Counted from the first letter of the stretch, positions 35,862 to 45,445 are shown. The stretch: 64,000 bases of DNA from Aequorivita lipolytica (GCF_007997135.1 NZ_VORU01000009.1:62001-126000); one strand, 5' to 3'. Translations and numbers: made by a program. Notes: a model not told the origin generated them from the sequence alone.

Positions 35862-36917
35862 TTATAATCCTTGTTCAACTGGTTCAGGGGCCGTAATTAT
35901 TGGAATGTAAACTTCCGTCAACCAATTGGCGGGATTTGGCGTTTCTTCGGGGTCAGTAACGTAAACTTCAAACGTTTTGCCCATTGGATCTGCTTGAAGG
36001 CTGTTCTTTTCTATGTATTGTCTTCCTTTGGTATATGCTTCGGAAAGGTGCTTGTAATTTCCTTTAAGCGAAACTTTTACAGCTGAGACAGGCTCCATAA
36101 ATCCGCAAACCACTGGGCTGCCTTCGGGTGTAATTACTCTTTCTTTTACAGGAACTCCTGTTGAAAAAATAACTGTATTGTTTGTATTGTCTATTTCATT
36201 GTAAAGGGTGAAAGGCTTGCCTGCCATATTCAAGTTATTATTCGTAATAAAATCCATTACCACGTTCATCATCGGCTCTGTTTTTTCATCGAGCTCGCTA
36301 AGTTTTGCCACCGAAGTTGTGTACATATAATAGCCACCGCCGTATTGGGTTACACCATCAACATTTATGGAATATTGCTTCATATCTTCGGCTACTTCTT
36401 CAGCAATTCCTTCCAAACCTGATTTATTCATTTTGTGCATTTCAGAATCAAAGTCCATTCCGCTCAATGAATAATAGGCTTTATCAATTAAGGTGTGTTC
36501 TCCTTTCATTCCCCACGTTACTTTTGTTCCGCCTTCCGCTTCTTCAAAAGTCCAATATACTTTCGGGTTTCTTTCGCCGGCAGGGGTGTCCAAAGTTAAA
36601 TCTTGTTCTATTTCTTTATTTGGAATCACTTTCGTAGTAGTCATAGAACCGCTTATTTGGCCATCCCATGAGTAGGAAGCGCCCTCCCCGCTAGTTTTTT
36701 CGGCATATGTAAAAGTTATTGTAGAATCTTCTTTTTTCCAAGGTCCCCAATTTTCCCAGCTCTTGTAATCATTCACTTTATTGAAAACAACTTCCGGCGG
36801 AGCTTGTATTACCATTGAATCCTGAATGTCATAAGTTCCATCCTTTGTGCCGAAGTAAATAGCACTGCCTATAATAATGATAAGAAGAAGAAAAAATAAA
36901 TACTTTAAAATTTTCAT
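35862..36917 (-). CDS. Membrane-anchored SRPBCC plus GyrI-like ligand-binding protein
   Basis: 351 residues: one N-terminal membrane anchor (YLFFLLLIIIIGSAIYFG), an SRPBCC/START-like domain (~30-165, SMVIQAPPEVVFNKVNDYKSWENWGPW, GGTKVTWGMKGEHT) and a GyrI/AraC-type effector-binding domain (~185-345, YYMYTTSVAKLSELDEK ... GKTFEVYVTDPEETPNPANWLTEVYIPI). Small-molecule binding role inferred. It precedes crcB in a two-gene operon. Confidence 0.85.
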   Translation of the reverse strand: MKILKYLFFLLLIIIIGSAIYFGTKDGTYDIQDSMVIQAPPEVVFNKVNDYKSWENWGPWKKEDSTITFTYAEKTSGEGASYSWDGQISGSMTTTKVIPNKEIEQDLTLDTPAGERNPKVYWTFEEAEGGTKVTWGMKGEHTLIDKAYYSLSGMDFDSEMHKMNKSGLEGIAEEVAEDMKQYSINVDGVTQYGGGYYMYTTSVAKLSELDEKTEPMMNVVMDFITNNNLNMAGKPFTLYNEIDNTNNTVIFSTGVPVKERVITPEGSPVVCGFMEPVSAVKVSLKGNYKHLSEAYTKGRQYIEKNSLQADPMGKTFEVYVTDPEETPNPANWLTEVYIPIITAPEPVEQGL

Positions 36918-37033
36918 TTGGTGTGGTGTTGATTGGTGTCGCTAAGATAGTGAAATTTCATTGATGCTTTTAAAAATTAGCCTAGACCATTTTGTGTGAT
37001 TCTGCCATTATAATATTGCGAATAATATTTTAG

Positions 37034-37041
37034 TACATTTG
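37034..37041 (+). promoter_or_regulatory. Putative -7 box (TACATTTG) of the DPP III gene
   Basis: TAnnTTTG match 24 bp before the start codon. Confidence 0.5.
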
Positions 37042-37064
37042 CGGGAATCTATAAATTTTTTAAA

Positions 37065-39104
37065 ATGAAGAAGACCTTTTTTATTGCAATGGCAATATGT
37101 GGTTTATTGTTTTTTTCTTGTAATGACAACAATACGGAAAAAGACGTAGCCCAAGTGGAAACAACAGCATCCACAGAGTTTGATTATAATGTAGAAACAT
37201 TCGGTGATGTGAAAATCTTGCGTTACCAAATTCCTGGATGGGAAAAACTTACCTTAAAAGAGCAAAAACTTGTGTACTATCTTACCCAAGCCGGATTGGC
37301 GGGAAGAGATATTATGTGGGACCAAAACTACCGTCACAACCTTACTATTAGAAAAGCGTTGGAAAATGTTTACACTAATTATAATGGTGATAAAAACACT
37401 GAAAACTGGAAGAACTTTGAGACTTATTTGAAAAGAATTTGGTTCAGCAACGGTATTCACCACCACTATTCAAATGATAAACTGAGGCCTGAATTTTCTT
37501 CGGAATATTTAAAGCAACTATTAACAGATACCAATACTACGCTGGAAGGCGAAGCTTTTGAAGTAATCTTTAACGATAAAGATTCTAAAAAAGTAAACCA
37601 AGCAAAAGGCGTGGACAATGTAGCGCAAAGTGCTGTTAATTTTTACGGTCCAGACGTTACAAATAAAGATGTGGAAAATTTTTATGCTAAAAAGAAATCT
37701 CCGGATCCTAAAAAACCATTGTCTTTTGGTTTGAATTCAAAATTGGTAAAGGAAAATGGATCGCTTAAGGAATTGGTTTATAAATCTGGCGGACTTTACG
37801 GTTCAGCAATAGACAAAATCGTTGAATGGTTGGAAAAAGCACAAAGTGTTGCTGAAAACAAAGCTCAGGGCGATGCTATTGGCCTTTTAATTCAATATTA
37901 CAAAACTGGAGATCTTCAAACTTGGGATGACTACAACGTAGCTTGGACTGCGGCGACCGAAGGCAATATTGATTACATAAACAGTTTTATTGAAGTTTAT
38001 AACGACCCACTCGGTTACACAGGTTCTTACGAAACTATCGTACAGATTAAAGATTTTGATATGTCTGAAAAAATGGCGGTGCTTTCTGAAAACGCACAGT
38101 GGTTTGAAGACAATTCTCCTTTAATGGAAGAACATAAAAAGGACAGTGTTGTTGGTGTTACTTATAAAGTAGTGAACGTTGCAGGCGAGGCGGGTGATGC
38201 TTCTCCAAGTACGCCAATTGGGGTAAATCTTCCAAATGCAAACTGGATTCGTGCAACGGTAGGGAGCAAATCTGTTTCCTTAGGAAATATTATTGAAGCT
38301 TACAATAATGCTGGAAGTACTGGCAGATTAAAAGAATTTGTAAACGATACCGAAGAACTTGAACTGGAAGAAAAATATGGGCAGAAGGCCGATAAACTTC
38401 ATACAGCGCTTCACGAAGTAATTGGTCACGCTTCTGGACAGTTAAATCCAGGCGTTGGTGAAACCAAAGAAACCTTAAAAAATTACGCTTCCACTTTGGA
38501 GGAAGGTCGTGCAGATTTAGTTGGACTTTACTATTTGTACAACCCAAAACTTCAGGAATTAGGCTTGGTTGATGATTGGAAAAAAGTAGGTATGACGGCT
38601 TACGACGGTTACATCCGTAATGGTTTGATGACGCAATTAATTCGCTTAAATATTGGCGATAACGTTGAAGAAGCGCATATGCGTAACCGCCAGTGGGTTT
38701 CAGCTTGGGTATTCGAAAAAGGAAAAGCCGATAACGTAATCGAAAAAATTACCCGCGACGGAAAAACCTATTATAACATCAATGATTATGATAAACTTCA
38801 CGACTTGTTCGGTCAATTGCTTCGCGAAACACAACGCATTAAAAGTGAAGGTGATTATGCTGCAGTGGAAAATTTAGTAGAAACCTACGGTGTAAAAGTT
38901 GATCAAAATATTCACAAAGAAATTTTAGAGCGCAACGAACAATTTGATTCAGCGCCCTATAGCGGTTTTGTGAATCCTATGCTTGTTCCAAAAATGAACG
39001 ATAACGGTGAAATTGAAAGTTTCAGCGTAGAACAGCCAAATGCTTTTGCAGAGCAAATGATGTTCTATTCTAAAAACTACAGCAATTTACCTGCAGTAAA
39101 CTAA
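37065..39104 (+). CDS. Dipeptidyl peptidase III-type zinc peptidase (M49)
   Basis: 679 residues, lipoprotein-type N-terminus (FFSCNDNN, Cys ~19). Zinc motif HEVIGH at residues 450-455 (the H-E-x-x-G-H form rather than the six-residue HELLGH of eukaryotic DPP III), and the second motif EEGRAD at 479-484 with the third zinc ligand Glu. Removes dipeptides from peptide N-termini, probably in the periplasm. Short leader with a TACATTTG box. It ends at a bidirectional terminator. Confidence 0.92.
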   Translation: MKKTFFIAMAICGLLFFSCNDNNTEKDVAQVETTASTEFDYNVETFGDVKILRYQIPGWEKLTLKEQKLVYYLTQAGLAGRDIMWDQNYRHNLTIRKALENVYTNYNGDKNTENWKNFETYLKRIWFSNGIHHHYSNDKLRPEFSSEYLKQLLTDTNTTLEGEAFEVIFNDKDSKKVNQAKGVDNVAQSAVNFYGPDVTNKDVENFYAKKKSPDPKKPLSFGLNSKLVKENGSLKELVYKSGGLYGSAIDKIVEWLEKAQSVAENKAQGDAIGLLIQYYKTGDLQTWDDYNVAWTAATEGNIDYINSFIEVYNDPLGYTGSYETIVQIKDFDMSEKMAVLSENAQWFEDNSPLMEEHKKDSVVGVTYKVVNVAGEAGDASPSTPIGVNLPNANWIRATVGSKSVSLGNIIEAYNNAGSTGRLKEFVNDTEELELEEKYGQKADKLHTALHEVIGHASGQLNPGVGETKETLKNYASTLEEGRADLVGLYYLYNPKLQELGLVDDWKKVGMTAYDGYIRNGLMTQLIRLNIGDNVEEAHMRNRQWVSAWVFEKGKADNVIEKITRDGKTYYNINDYDKLHDLFGQLLRETQRIKSEGDYAAVENLVETYGVKVDQNIHKEILERNEQFDSAPYSGFVNPMLVPKMNDNGEIESFSVEQPNAFAEQMMFYSKNYSNLPAVN

Positions 39105-39118
39105 AAGAATTTTTTAAT

Positions 39119-39153
39119 AAAAAAAGCTCTTCGTTAACGCGAAGAGCTTTTTC
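39119..39153 (+). terminator. Bidirectional terminator
   Basis: AAAAAGCTCTTCG / CGAAGAGCTTTTT stem, loop TTAACG, between the convergent DPP III and lipoprotein genes. Confidence 0.9.
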
Positions 39154-39176
39154 GTTTTAAACAATTTAAAAAACAC

Positions 39177-39977
39177 TTATAAAGTTAGCTGAAAACGCAA
39201 ACATGAATCTTCTGTAATGGTTATGGAACCGTCCCAGTTAGATCCTTGACAACTTGCCGTGTAACTATATGTGCCAGCCGTAAGGTCGTTAAAGTTTCCT
39301 CCGTAGCCGTCTGGTGTGCAATCTGGTGAGCCGGCATAATAATAACCACTAATGGTGCTATTGCCAACTCCGCTTAGATTTACAGTTATTGGCCCGCAAC
39401 CGTAATCTTGGTTTGTCCAGAATTTAACATCGCCTTTATTACTTCCGCCGCCGCCAGTTCCGCCGCCACCTCCAGTTCCGCCGCCGCCGGCATCGCTGCA
39501 GTCAACGCCATAACCATCTACTATTACATCAACGGATCCATTGGCGTCTAAGTTTGCTTCTAGAATAAATTCAACTCCGTTTATTGCAATGGTACAAGTA
39601 TTTGGCGCGATATCTCCCAGATTGTGCGCATAGAGAGTAACATAGTTGAATCCGTTATATCCAAAATCGTAATCAACGCTTATTGGCTTAGAAGGGCCGT
39701 CAAGTGTTTGTTCATCAATAATAACATTGCCGTTTGCGATTATGGATACAATATCGCCATCAACGGTTCCGTGGTCCCAAACCTGTATATTGGTGATTCT
39801 GCTTGAAATTTCAATACACCCCAAATAGTTGTTTTGGCGTCCAAAGGTAGAAGAAGGTATAATAGAAGTTTCATTAATTTCTATTGGTTCTGGCTCTGGT
39901 TCAGACTCCTCTTTTTCACAACTTACAACGAGGATTGTAAATACTAATAAGAACGGAAATAGTAATTTTAGTTTCAT
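39177..39977 (-). CDS. Lipoprotein with Gly-rich hinge
   Basis: 266 residues, lipobox VVSCEKEE (Cys 20) then an acidic Pro/Glu stalk (EPEPEPIE). Two beta-rich halves (~35-155 and ~180-265) are joined by a pure Gly/Thr hinge (~160-180: DAGGGGTGGGGGTGGGGSN). The second half has Cys pairs (GCG, DCTPDGYGG, ASCQGSNWDG, DSCLRF). Surface-exposed lipoprotein of unknown function. Confidence 0.75.
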   Translation of the reverse strand: MKLKLLFPFLLVFTILVVSCEKEESEPEPEPIEINETSIIPSSTFGRQNNYLGCIEISSRITNIQVWDHGTVDGDIVSIIANGNVIIDEQTLDGPSKPISVDYDFGYNGFNYVTLYAHNLGDIAPNTCTIAINGVEFILEANLDANGSVDVIVDGYGVDCSDAGGGGTGGGGGTGGGGSNKGDVKFWTNQDYGCGPITVNLSGVGNSTISGYYYAGSPDCTPDGYGGNFNDLTAGTYSYTASCQGSNWDGSITITEDSCLRFQLTL

Positions 39978-40391
39978 AATATATTAATTTGGTTTAGGTT
40001 ACTCTTTTACGAATCTATTTTTTTGATGATTTGAATGTAATTTTTTTAAAATTTCATTGCTCTTAAATAAAAACCTATGGTGCATTGCTTCATTTTTACA
40101 ATTATTTACTCCCTCCTCAAAGAGAAAAAATTGCTAAAACTATTTCCTCACTCGCAATGCACTCAAGGGTTTTTCCTTTTTTAATAAATAGATTGCCAAT
40201 TCAATTACGATCAATTTCTCGATATTGAAATTGAACATTTTAAATGAATTGGGACAAAAATAGGATATGGAAGAATCACAAAAAATACCTACTTCGGGGT
40301 ATTTTTAATAGATGAATTGCGGAAATATTTTGATAAAACGAATTGAGATCACTGTGTGATTCAATAAAACTGGCAGACGCGCCTTATAAGA
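39978..40391. other. Intergenic region
   Basis: About 410 bp without a supported gene. A perfect AAAAATACC / GGTATTTTT hairpin at 40281-40306 (loop TACTTCGG) resembles a terminator but ends no visible gene. Confidence 0.4.
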
Positions 40392-40580
40392 TTAGTTTTT
40401 TAAATATGTTTTTATGGCTAATAAGAAAAGAATAAAGGCAATAAAGCCAACGAGAACCCAAAGAGACCCTTTGTATTGTTTTTTATGAAGTTTCTTGTCC
40501 CCACGATAGCTATAAACCATTATAATAACGAAGGCAATAGTAGATAAAACAGCGAAAACCAATTGGCCGGTAGTAAACAT
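40392..40580 (-). CDS. Small two-helix membrane protein
   Basis: 62 residues, two hydrophobic helices (LVFAVLSTIAFVIIMVYSYR and LWVLVGFIAFILFLLAIK) separated by the basic loop RGDKKLHKKQYKGS. Promoter box CAAATTTA (minus-strand TAAATTTG) at 40601-40608 is 20 bp upstream. Function unknown. Confidence 0.7.
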   Translation of the reverse strand: MFTTGQLVFAVLSTIAFVIIMVYSYRGDKKLHKKQYKGSLWVLVGFIAFILFLLAIKTYLKN

Positions 40581-40626
40581 AATTTTGTAGTTTTACAAAG
40601 CAAATTTACAACCTTAAAGTTATAAT

Positions 40627-41028
40627 ATGAAGAATAAAATAGCCGCAGTTTCCGAATTTCACAAAGCATTTGGATTGGGGATGAAAGAAACTCCCACCGC
40701 CGAACTTGGAATCAAGAAAAATCTGCTTCGTTATGAACTTATGCGCGAGGAAAACGAAGAATATTTAGAAGCAGCGAACAGCAATGATCTTGTTGAAGTG
40801 GCAGATGCTCTGGGCGATATGCTCTATATTTTATGCGGAACTATCATCGAGCATGGAATGCAAAATAAAATTGAAGAAGTATTCAGTGAAATACAACGAA
40901 GTAATATGAGCAAGCTCGGCGAAGACGGAAAGCCTATTTATCGCGAAGACGGAAAAGTTTTAAAAGGCCCAAATTATTTTAAGCCTAACATTAAAGAAAT
41001 TCTTGAAAAAGAAAATCCCAAATCATAA
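40627..41028 (+). CDS. MazG-like nucleoside triphosphate pyrophosphohydrolase
   Basis: 133 residues of the all-alpha NTP-PPase superfamily: metal-binding motifs EENEEYLEAA (~39-48) and VEVADALGDMLYILCG (~55-70). Homologs remove pyrophosphate from (d)NTPs and related compounds. Divergent from the small membrane gene with a 46-bp gap. Substrate not determined. Confidence 0.9.
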   Translation: MKNKIAAVSEFHKAFGLGMKETPTAELGIKKNLLRYELMREENEEYLEAANSNDLVEVADALGDMLYILCGTIIEHGMQNKIEEVFSEIQRSNMSKLGEDGKPIYREDGKVLKGPNYFKPNIKEILEKENPKS

Positions 41029-41035
41029 GCACCAA

Positions 41036-41133
41036 AAAAGAAATTCCAAACTCCAAAGGTTCTGACTTTTTGAAATTTGGAATTTGATTTTTTGAGATTT
41101 GAAATTTGGTGCTTGGAATTTAAGTTTTGTTTT
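41036..41133. repeat. Inverted AT-rich intergenic repeat
   Basis: Words AAATTCCAA, CAAACTCCAAA and their inverses (GAAATTTGG, TTGGAATTT) repeat and could fold into a long imperfect hairpin between convergent genes. Likely a transcription-stop or repeat element. Confidence 0.4.
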
Positions 41134-42204
41134 TTACAAAACTTCGTATCTCCAGCCGAATGGATCCTCGCTTCTGTTGTATTGAATATCCATCAATTCT
41201 TTTTTGAATCGGCTTGCGAAACCATTTTCTTGCTTTTCAAGTTCAAAGATAGTTTCCTTATAGCTAAAAGCGCTAACTGGGCTAATAACGGCTGCAGTGC
41301 CAGCGCCAAAAATCTCCTTTAGACTTCCATCCTTTGCGGCTTCCACGATTTCTGAAACCATAACAGGTCTTTCCTCAACAGTTATATTGTCTCTTTTTGC
41401 AAGCGCAATTACACTTTTTCTGGTAACACCATCTAAGATTCGGTCACTAATTGGTGCGGTGAGTAGTGTATCATTTACACGAAAAAATACATTCATCGTT
41501 CCTGCTTCCTCTAAATATTTATGGTCGCTGGCATCGGTCCAGATTACTTGTTGAAAACCTCTTTCGCGAGCTAAATTTGTTGGAAAAAACTGTGCGCCAT
41601 AGTTTCCTGCAGCTTTTGCCGCACCTACGCCGCCGTTTGCGGAACGGCTGTAATGTTCTGCAATTTCTACTCGCACATCGCCTGTGTAATATGCTTGCGC
41701 TGGCGACATTAAAATCATAAATTTATATTCCGTAGAAGGCGATGCCGAAACACCAACTTGGGTTGCAATTACAAAGGGACGGATGTAAAGTGAATTTCCA
41801 AGACCAGGTTTCACCCAATCTTTGTCCATTTTTACAAGTTTAGTTAGAGCCTCAAAGAAAAGATCCTCTGTAAACTCTGGTATGGCCATTCTGGTTGAAG
41901 ACTTATTAATTCGTTTAAAATTTTCCTCAGGTCTAAACAGCCAAACATTTCCGTTTTCATCTTTGTAGGCTTTCATTCCTTCAAAAACAGCCTGACCGTA
42001 ATGAAAAACTTTTGCCGCTGGCGAAATTGTAAGCGGGCCGTATGGTTTTATGGTTGGGTTCTGCCATTTCCCATCTTTGTAGTCACATTCAAACATGTGA
42101 TCTGTGAAAGTACTTCCGAAGGTAAGGTTGTTGAAATCTACTTCTCCAATTCTTGAAGATGCAACTTTATGGATATCTAGTTTTTGGGTGGTGGAAGAAT
42201 TCAT
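41134..42204 (-). CDS. ilvE: Branched-chain amino-acid aminotransferase
   Basis: PLP enzyme for the last step of Val/Leu/Ile synthesis or the first of their catabolism. 356 residues, the eukaryote-like long type. PLP lysine K197 in GAAKAAGNYGAQ; also EAGTMNVFF (~232-240) and the phosphate-binding region GVTRKSVIALAK. Single gene. Confidence 0.95.
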   Translation of the reverse strand: MNSSTTQKLDIHKVASSRIGEVDFNNLTFGSTFTDHMFECDYKDGKWQNPTIKPYGPLTISPAAKVFHYGQAVFEGMKAYKDENGNVWLFRPEENFKRINKSSTRMAIPEFTEDLFFEALTKLVKMDKDWVKPGLGNSLYIRPFVIATQVGVSASPSTEYKFMILMSPAQAYYTGDVRVEIAEHYSRSANGGVGAAKAAGNYGAQFFPTNLARERGFQQVIWTDASDHKYLEEAGTMNVFFRVNDTLLTAPISDRILDGVTRKSVIALAKRDNITVEERPVMVSEIVEAAKDGSLKEIFGAGTAAVISPVSAFSYKETIFELEKQENGFASRFKKELMDIQYNRSEDPFGWRYEVL

Positions 42205-42315
42205 TTAAAAAAATGTTTATTTGGTAAAAATAGGTAAAATTTAAACCATATAAAATTCAAAAAATCATTAAAATTGCAATACGTTACCAATCAATAATTT
42301 ATTAAAACCTTCAAA

Positions 42316-42831
42316 ATGAAAAAAATTCTAATTGTATTTTCACTGATGGCAGCCTTAGTTAGCTGTAAGAACGAAAAAACCGAAGACACACCTGTAGTTG
42401 AAACAGAAGAAATAGCGATGAACTATCAAACTTTCGGAGATGAAATAACAGATCAAGATGTTTTACCGAAAGCAGAAATTATCGAAAAATACAATGATCT
42501 AAAAATTGGCGATACCATTAATGTGAAATTCACCACCCAAGTGAAAGAGGTATGCCAAAAGAAAGGCTGCTGGATGAAAGTAGATATGGGTGAAAATGAA
42601 GCTATGGTGCGTTTTAAAGACTATGGTTTCTTTATGCCAAAAGACATTTCTGGCAAAGACATTATTGCTGAAGGGAAAGCCTATGTTGAAGAAATGAGCG
42701 TTGAAGACCAACGTCATTATGCAGAAGACGGAGGTGCCACTCCAGAGGAAATTGCGGCTATTACCGAACCAAAACGCACACTTGCTTTTGAAGCCAACGG
42801 TGTACTTATTCCTGAAGAAGCAAAACAATAA
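42316..42831 (+). CDS. DUF4920 domain lipoprotein
   Basis: 171 residues, lipobox ALVSCKNE (Cys 17). Core (~60-120) TQVKEVCQKKGCWMKVDMG with a CxxKGCW motif followed by VRFKDYGFFMPKDISGKD and EGKAYVEEMS, the DUF4920 pattern. The pair of Cys hints at metal or heme contact but is unproven. Followed 3 bp later by mnmD, so probably an operon. Confidence 0.9.
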   Translation: MKKILIVFSLMAALVSCKNEKTEDTPVVETEEIAMNYQTFGDEITDQDVLPKAEIIEKYNDLKIGDTINVKFTTQVKEVCQKKGCWMKVDMGENEAMVRFKDYGFFMPKDISGKDIIAEGKAYVEEMSVEDQRHYAEDGGATPEEIAAITEPKRTLAFEANGVLIPEEAKQ

Positions 42832-42834
42832 TTT

Positions 42835-43500
42835 TTGAAAAGAACTTTATTTAAAACGGATGACGGCTCTTACTCGCTACATATTCCGGAGTGGGATGAA
42901 CAATATCACTCAAAGCACGGTGCAATAGCAGAAGCCCTTCATGTTTTTATAAAGGAGGGGCTTTATCATTGGATTGCTGAAAACAAAGCTTCGGAGGTTT
43001 CTATTCTCGAAATCGGTTTTGGAACAGGACTGAACGCCTTCCTTACTTTTCTGGAAACGGAAAAAAAATCATTTAACGTTGACTATACAGGTGTAGAAGC
43101 GTATCCTTTGGAAATGGATGAAATAAATATGCTGAATTATACTATGCTATTAAACGCTTCCGAAGAAAAATTTCTGCAATTGCATAATGTTCCCTGGGAA
43201 GAGAAAAGCACTATTTCAAAAAACTTCCAACTTACAAAGCAGCAAAAATTCTTTTCTGAAATAAATTCTGAAAATTGTTTCAATCTCATCTATTTTGATG
43301 CTTTTGGAATCCGCGTGCAACCGGAACTTTGGACCGAAGAAATTTTTCGTAAAATGCATACCGCACTGAAACCAAATGGAGTATTGGTAACTTATGCCGC
43401 TAACGGTAATGCCCGTCGTGCCTTGCAGTCTGTAGGCTTTAAGGTGGCACGCCTACCTGGACCTCCGGGAAAAAGAGAAATGTTGAGGGGCACGAAGTGA
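42835..43500 (+). CDS. mnmD: tRNA 5-methylaminomethyl-2-thiouridine methyltransferase (MnmD)
   Basis: TTG start at 42835 just after the DUF4920 stop. 221 residues, standalone MnmD lacking the MnmC1 oxidase. SAM-binding EIGFGTGLNAFLTFLE (~57-72), DYTGVEAYPL (~80), YFDAFGIRVQPELWTEEIF (~150-168) and the GPPGKREM motif (~209). Completes mnm5s2U34 of tRNA. The C-terminus RGTK is encoded by a copy of a short repeat that recurs 44 bp downstream. Confidence 0.93.
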   Translation: MKRTLFKTDDGSYSLHIPEWDEQYHSKHGAIAEALHVFIKEGLYHWIAENKASEVSILEIGFGTGLNAFLTFLETEKKSFNVDYTGVEAYPLEMDEINMLNYTMLLNASEEKFLQLHNVPWEEKSTISKNFQLTKQQKFFSEINSENCFNLIYFDAFGIRVQPELWTEEIFRKMHTALKPNGVLVTYAANGNARRALQSVGFKVARLPGPPGKREMLRGTK

Positions 43501-43540
43501 TCGCAAACATTCAGCAGAGTGAAATGTTGAGGAACACGAA
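43477..43540 (+). repeat. Short direct repeat at the mnmD 3' end
   Basis: GAAATGTTGAGG-RR-CACGAA occurs at 43477-43496, inside mnmD, and at 43521-43540, 25 bp after the first copy ends. An inverted AACATT/AATGTT lies between. Confidence 0.5.
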
Positions 43541-43711
43541 AATTTTGAATGACAAATTCAAAATATACAAATCTGTAGCAATTCCTTTATAAGTGCCCAA
43601 TTAACAATCCCGAATTCCGAATTATCGAATCCCGATTTATAAAATCGCAAATTTCACAATCTTCCGTTAACGCCCTTTGCCATTTCTCTTTGAATTTCTA
43701 AATTTAAAAGT

Positions 43712-44620
43712 ATGATTAAGAAAGTATTAATAACAGGGGCTACGGGGCTTATTGGGACAGAGTTGGTAAAGCAGTGTCACCGCGAAGGAATTGCTGTTAA
43801 TTACTTCACTACCAGTAAAGAAAAAATTGAAAACTCCCAAAATTACAAAGGTTTCTATTGGAACCCCAAAAAAGGCGAAATTGATTTAAAAGCATTCGAG
43901 GGGACAACGGCAATAATTAATTTGGTTGGAGCCACTATTTCAAAACGATGGACAGATAAATATAAAAAGGTCATTTTAAACAGTCGGACTGAAACAATGG
44001 ATTTGCTTCACGAAACACTTACCAAAATAGACCATACTATTGTTCATTTTATCTCTGCAAGTGGTGTAAGCATTTACCCCAATTCCAAAACAAAACTATA
44101 TACTGAAGAAAACAATGAGGTTGACGATACTTTTTTAGCCGAAGTAGTAGTGGCTTGGGAAGCCGCCGCTGCTAGGTTTAAAGATTTGGGAATGGAGGTG
44201 AGCAAAGTGCGCACAGGCGTTGTTTTAGCTAAAGATGACGGTGCCTTGCCAAAATTGGCTAAACCAATTAAACTCGGTGTGGGTGCTCCTCTGGGAAGCG
44301 GTGAGCAATGGCAATCGTGGATTCACCTGGAAGATATTGCTGGCATCTATCTTTTTCTGCTCAAAAATCAGTTGGAGGGAAAATACAATGCTGTAGCACC
44401 AAACCCGGTTCAAAATAAAAAAATGACAAAGTTGATAGCGGCAAAGTTAGAAAATCCACTTTGGCTTCCCAACATACCTGCATTTGTACTAAAAATGGTT
44501 TTGGGCGAAATGTCGGTTTTAGTATTGGAAGGGCAGCTGGTTAGTTCACAAAAAATTGAGCAACTTGGCTATCATTTTAAATACTATAACTTAGAAAATG
44601 CACTTCAGGATTTGCTCTAA
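43712..44620 (+). CDS. TIGR01777-family NAD(P)-dependent epimerase-like oxidoreductase
   Basis: 302 residues. N-terminal Rossmann motif ITGATGLIGTELVKQC (~7-22), conserved SASGVSIYP (~113-121), RTGVVLAKDDGALPKL (~167-182) and the C-terminal WLPNIPAFVLKMVLGEMSVLVLEGQ of the family. Homologs are often cell-division-inhibitor-like (SulA) proteins by name only. Substrate unknown. Ends at a strong bidirectional terminator. Confidence 0.9.
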   Translation: MIKKVLITGATGLIGTELVKQCHREGIAVNYFTTSKEKIENSQNYKGFYWNPKKGEIDLKAFEGTTAIINLVGATISKRWTDKYKKVILNSRTETMDLLHETLTKIDHTIVHFISASGVSIYPNSKTKLYTEENNEVDDTFLAEVVVAWEAAAARFKDLGMEVSKVRTGVVLAKDDGALPKLAKPIKLGVGAPLGSGEQWQSWIHLEDIAGIYLFLLKNQLEGKYNAVAPNPVQNKKMTKLIAAKLENPLWLPNIPAFVLKMVLGEMSVLVLEGQLVSSQKIEQLGYHFKYYNLENALQDLL

Positions 44621-44622
44621 AT

Positions 44623-44654
44623 AAAAAAGAGAGGCGATTCGCCTCTCTTTTTTT
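44623..44654 (+). terminator. Bidirectional terminator
   Basis: AAAAAGAGAGGCG / CGCCTCTCTTTTT hairpin between the convergent oxidoreductase and YceI genes. Confidence 0.9.
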
Positions 44655-44671
44655 GAAATATCATTTATGGA

Positions 44672-45325
44672 TTATGCCTTCGTAGCAACCAATGAAATGG
44701 TTACTATAATAGCATCATTTATAAACTTATCACCCAAACTTGGGAATATAGATTTTGAACCGTAATTCACGCCCCATTTTGTTCTGTCAATTTCAAAAGG
44801 TTCGCTCTTCAGCATCATTTTATCGCCATCCATAGTAACGGTTGCAGGAAATTCAACAACGTTGGTTTTGTCTTTAATGGTCAAGTTACCTTTTACCATA
44901 TTGTTTTCAATACCCGTCATTTCAAATTTTGCGGTTGGAAATTCTTTCACGTTGAAAAAGTCACCTTCCTTTCCTTCAACGGTACCTTTTAAATGCGCCT
45001 CCAAATTTGCTTTGTCTTCACCTTCTAAATCTTCCACATTAATACTGTTCATATCAAATGCGAAATTTCCAGCTTCAGCTTTTCCGTTGTTTAGAAAAAT
45101 TGTTCCAGAGGTAAGGTTTATGGTTCCATGATGTTTTCCGGTTGGTTTAGCACCTTCCCACATAATTTGTGATGCGGCCGGATCCACAGAATATTCCGTA
45201 GCCATTTCGGTAGCTTCGGCAGCTTCTGCATTCATTGCTTCTGCATCTTTTTCAGTGTTTTTGCAAGAAAATGCACCTACCGTAATAAAGGCCATTAACG
45301 TAATTTTTAAAAATGTTGATTTCAT
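44672..45325 (-). CDS. YceI-family lipoprotein
   Basis: 217 residues from the ATG at 45325 (an upstream Met at 45346 exists). Lipobox GAFSCKN; Ala/Glu-rich spacer (~22-42); then a lipocalin-like YceI barrel (~45-215): YSVDPAASQIMWEGAKPTGKHHG, SGTIFLNNGKAEAGNFAFDM, HLKGTVEGKEGDFFNVKEFPTAKFE, EIDRTKWGVNYGS. Binds isoprenoid-type lipids in homologs. Position on the outer membrane is inferred. Confidence 0.92.
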   Translation of the reverse strand: MKSTFLKITLMAFITVGAFSCKNTEKDAEAMNAEAAEATEMATEYSVDPAASQIMWEGAKPTGKHHGTINLTSGTIFLNNGKAEAGNFAFDMNSINVEDLEGEDKANLEAHLKGTVEGKEGDFFNVKEFPTAKFEMTGIENNMVKGNLTIKDKTNVVEFPATVTMDGDKMMLKSEPFEIDRTKWGVNYGSKSIFPSLGDKFINDAIIVTISLVATKA

Positions 45326-45437
45326 ATGTACTGGTTTTAGTTTCAAGCTGCAAAAATAAACTTATAGGAGTATATTTCTCTTAAAGAATTATTAAATAAA
45401 AGCCTGTGACATTTTGACATTTTCTAACAAATGGCAG

Positions 45438-45445
45438 TACTTTTG
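45438..45445 (+). promoter_or_regulatory. Putative promoter -7 box (TACTTTTG) of grpE-dnaJ
   Basis: TAnnTTTG box with TTTG at 45413-45416 (21-bp gap), 32 bp before grpE. Confidence 0.6.
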
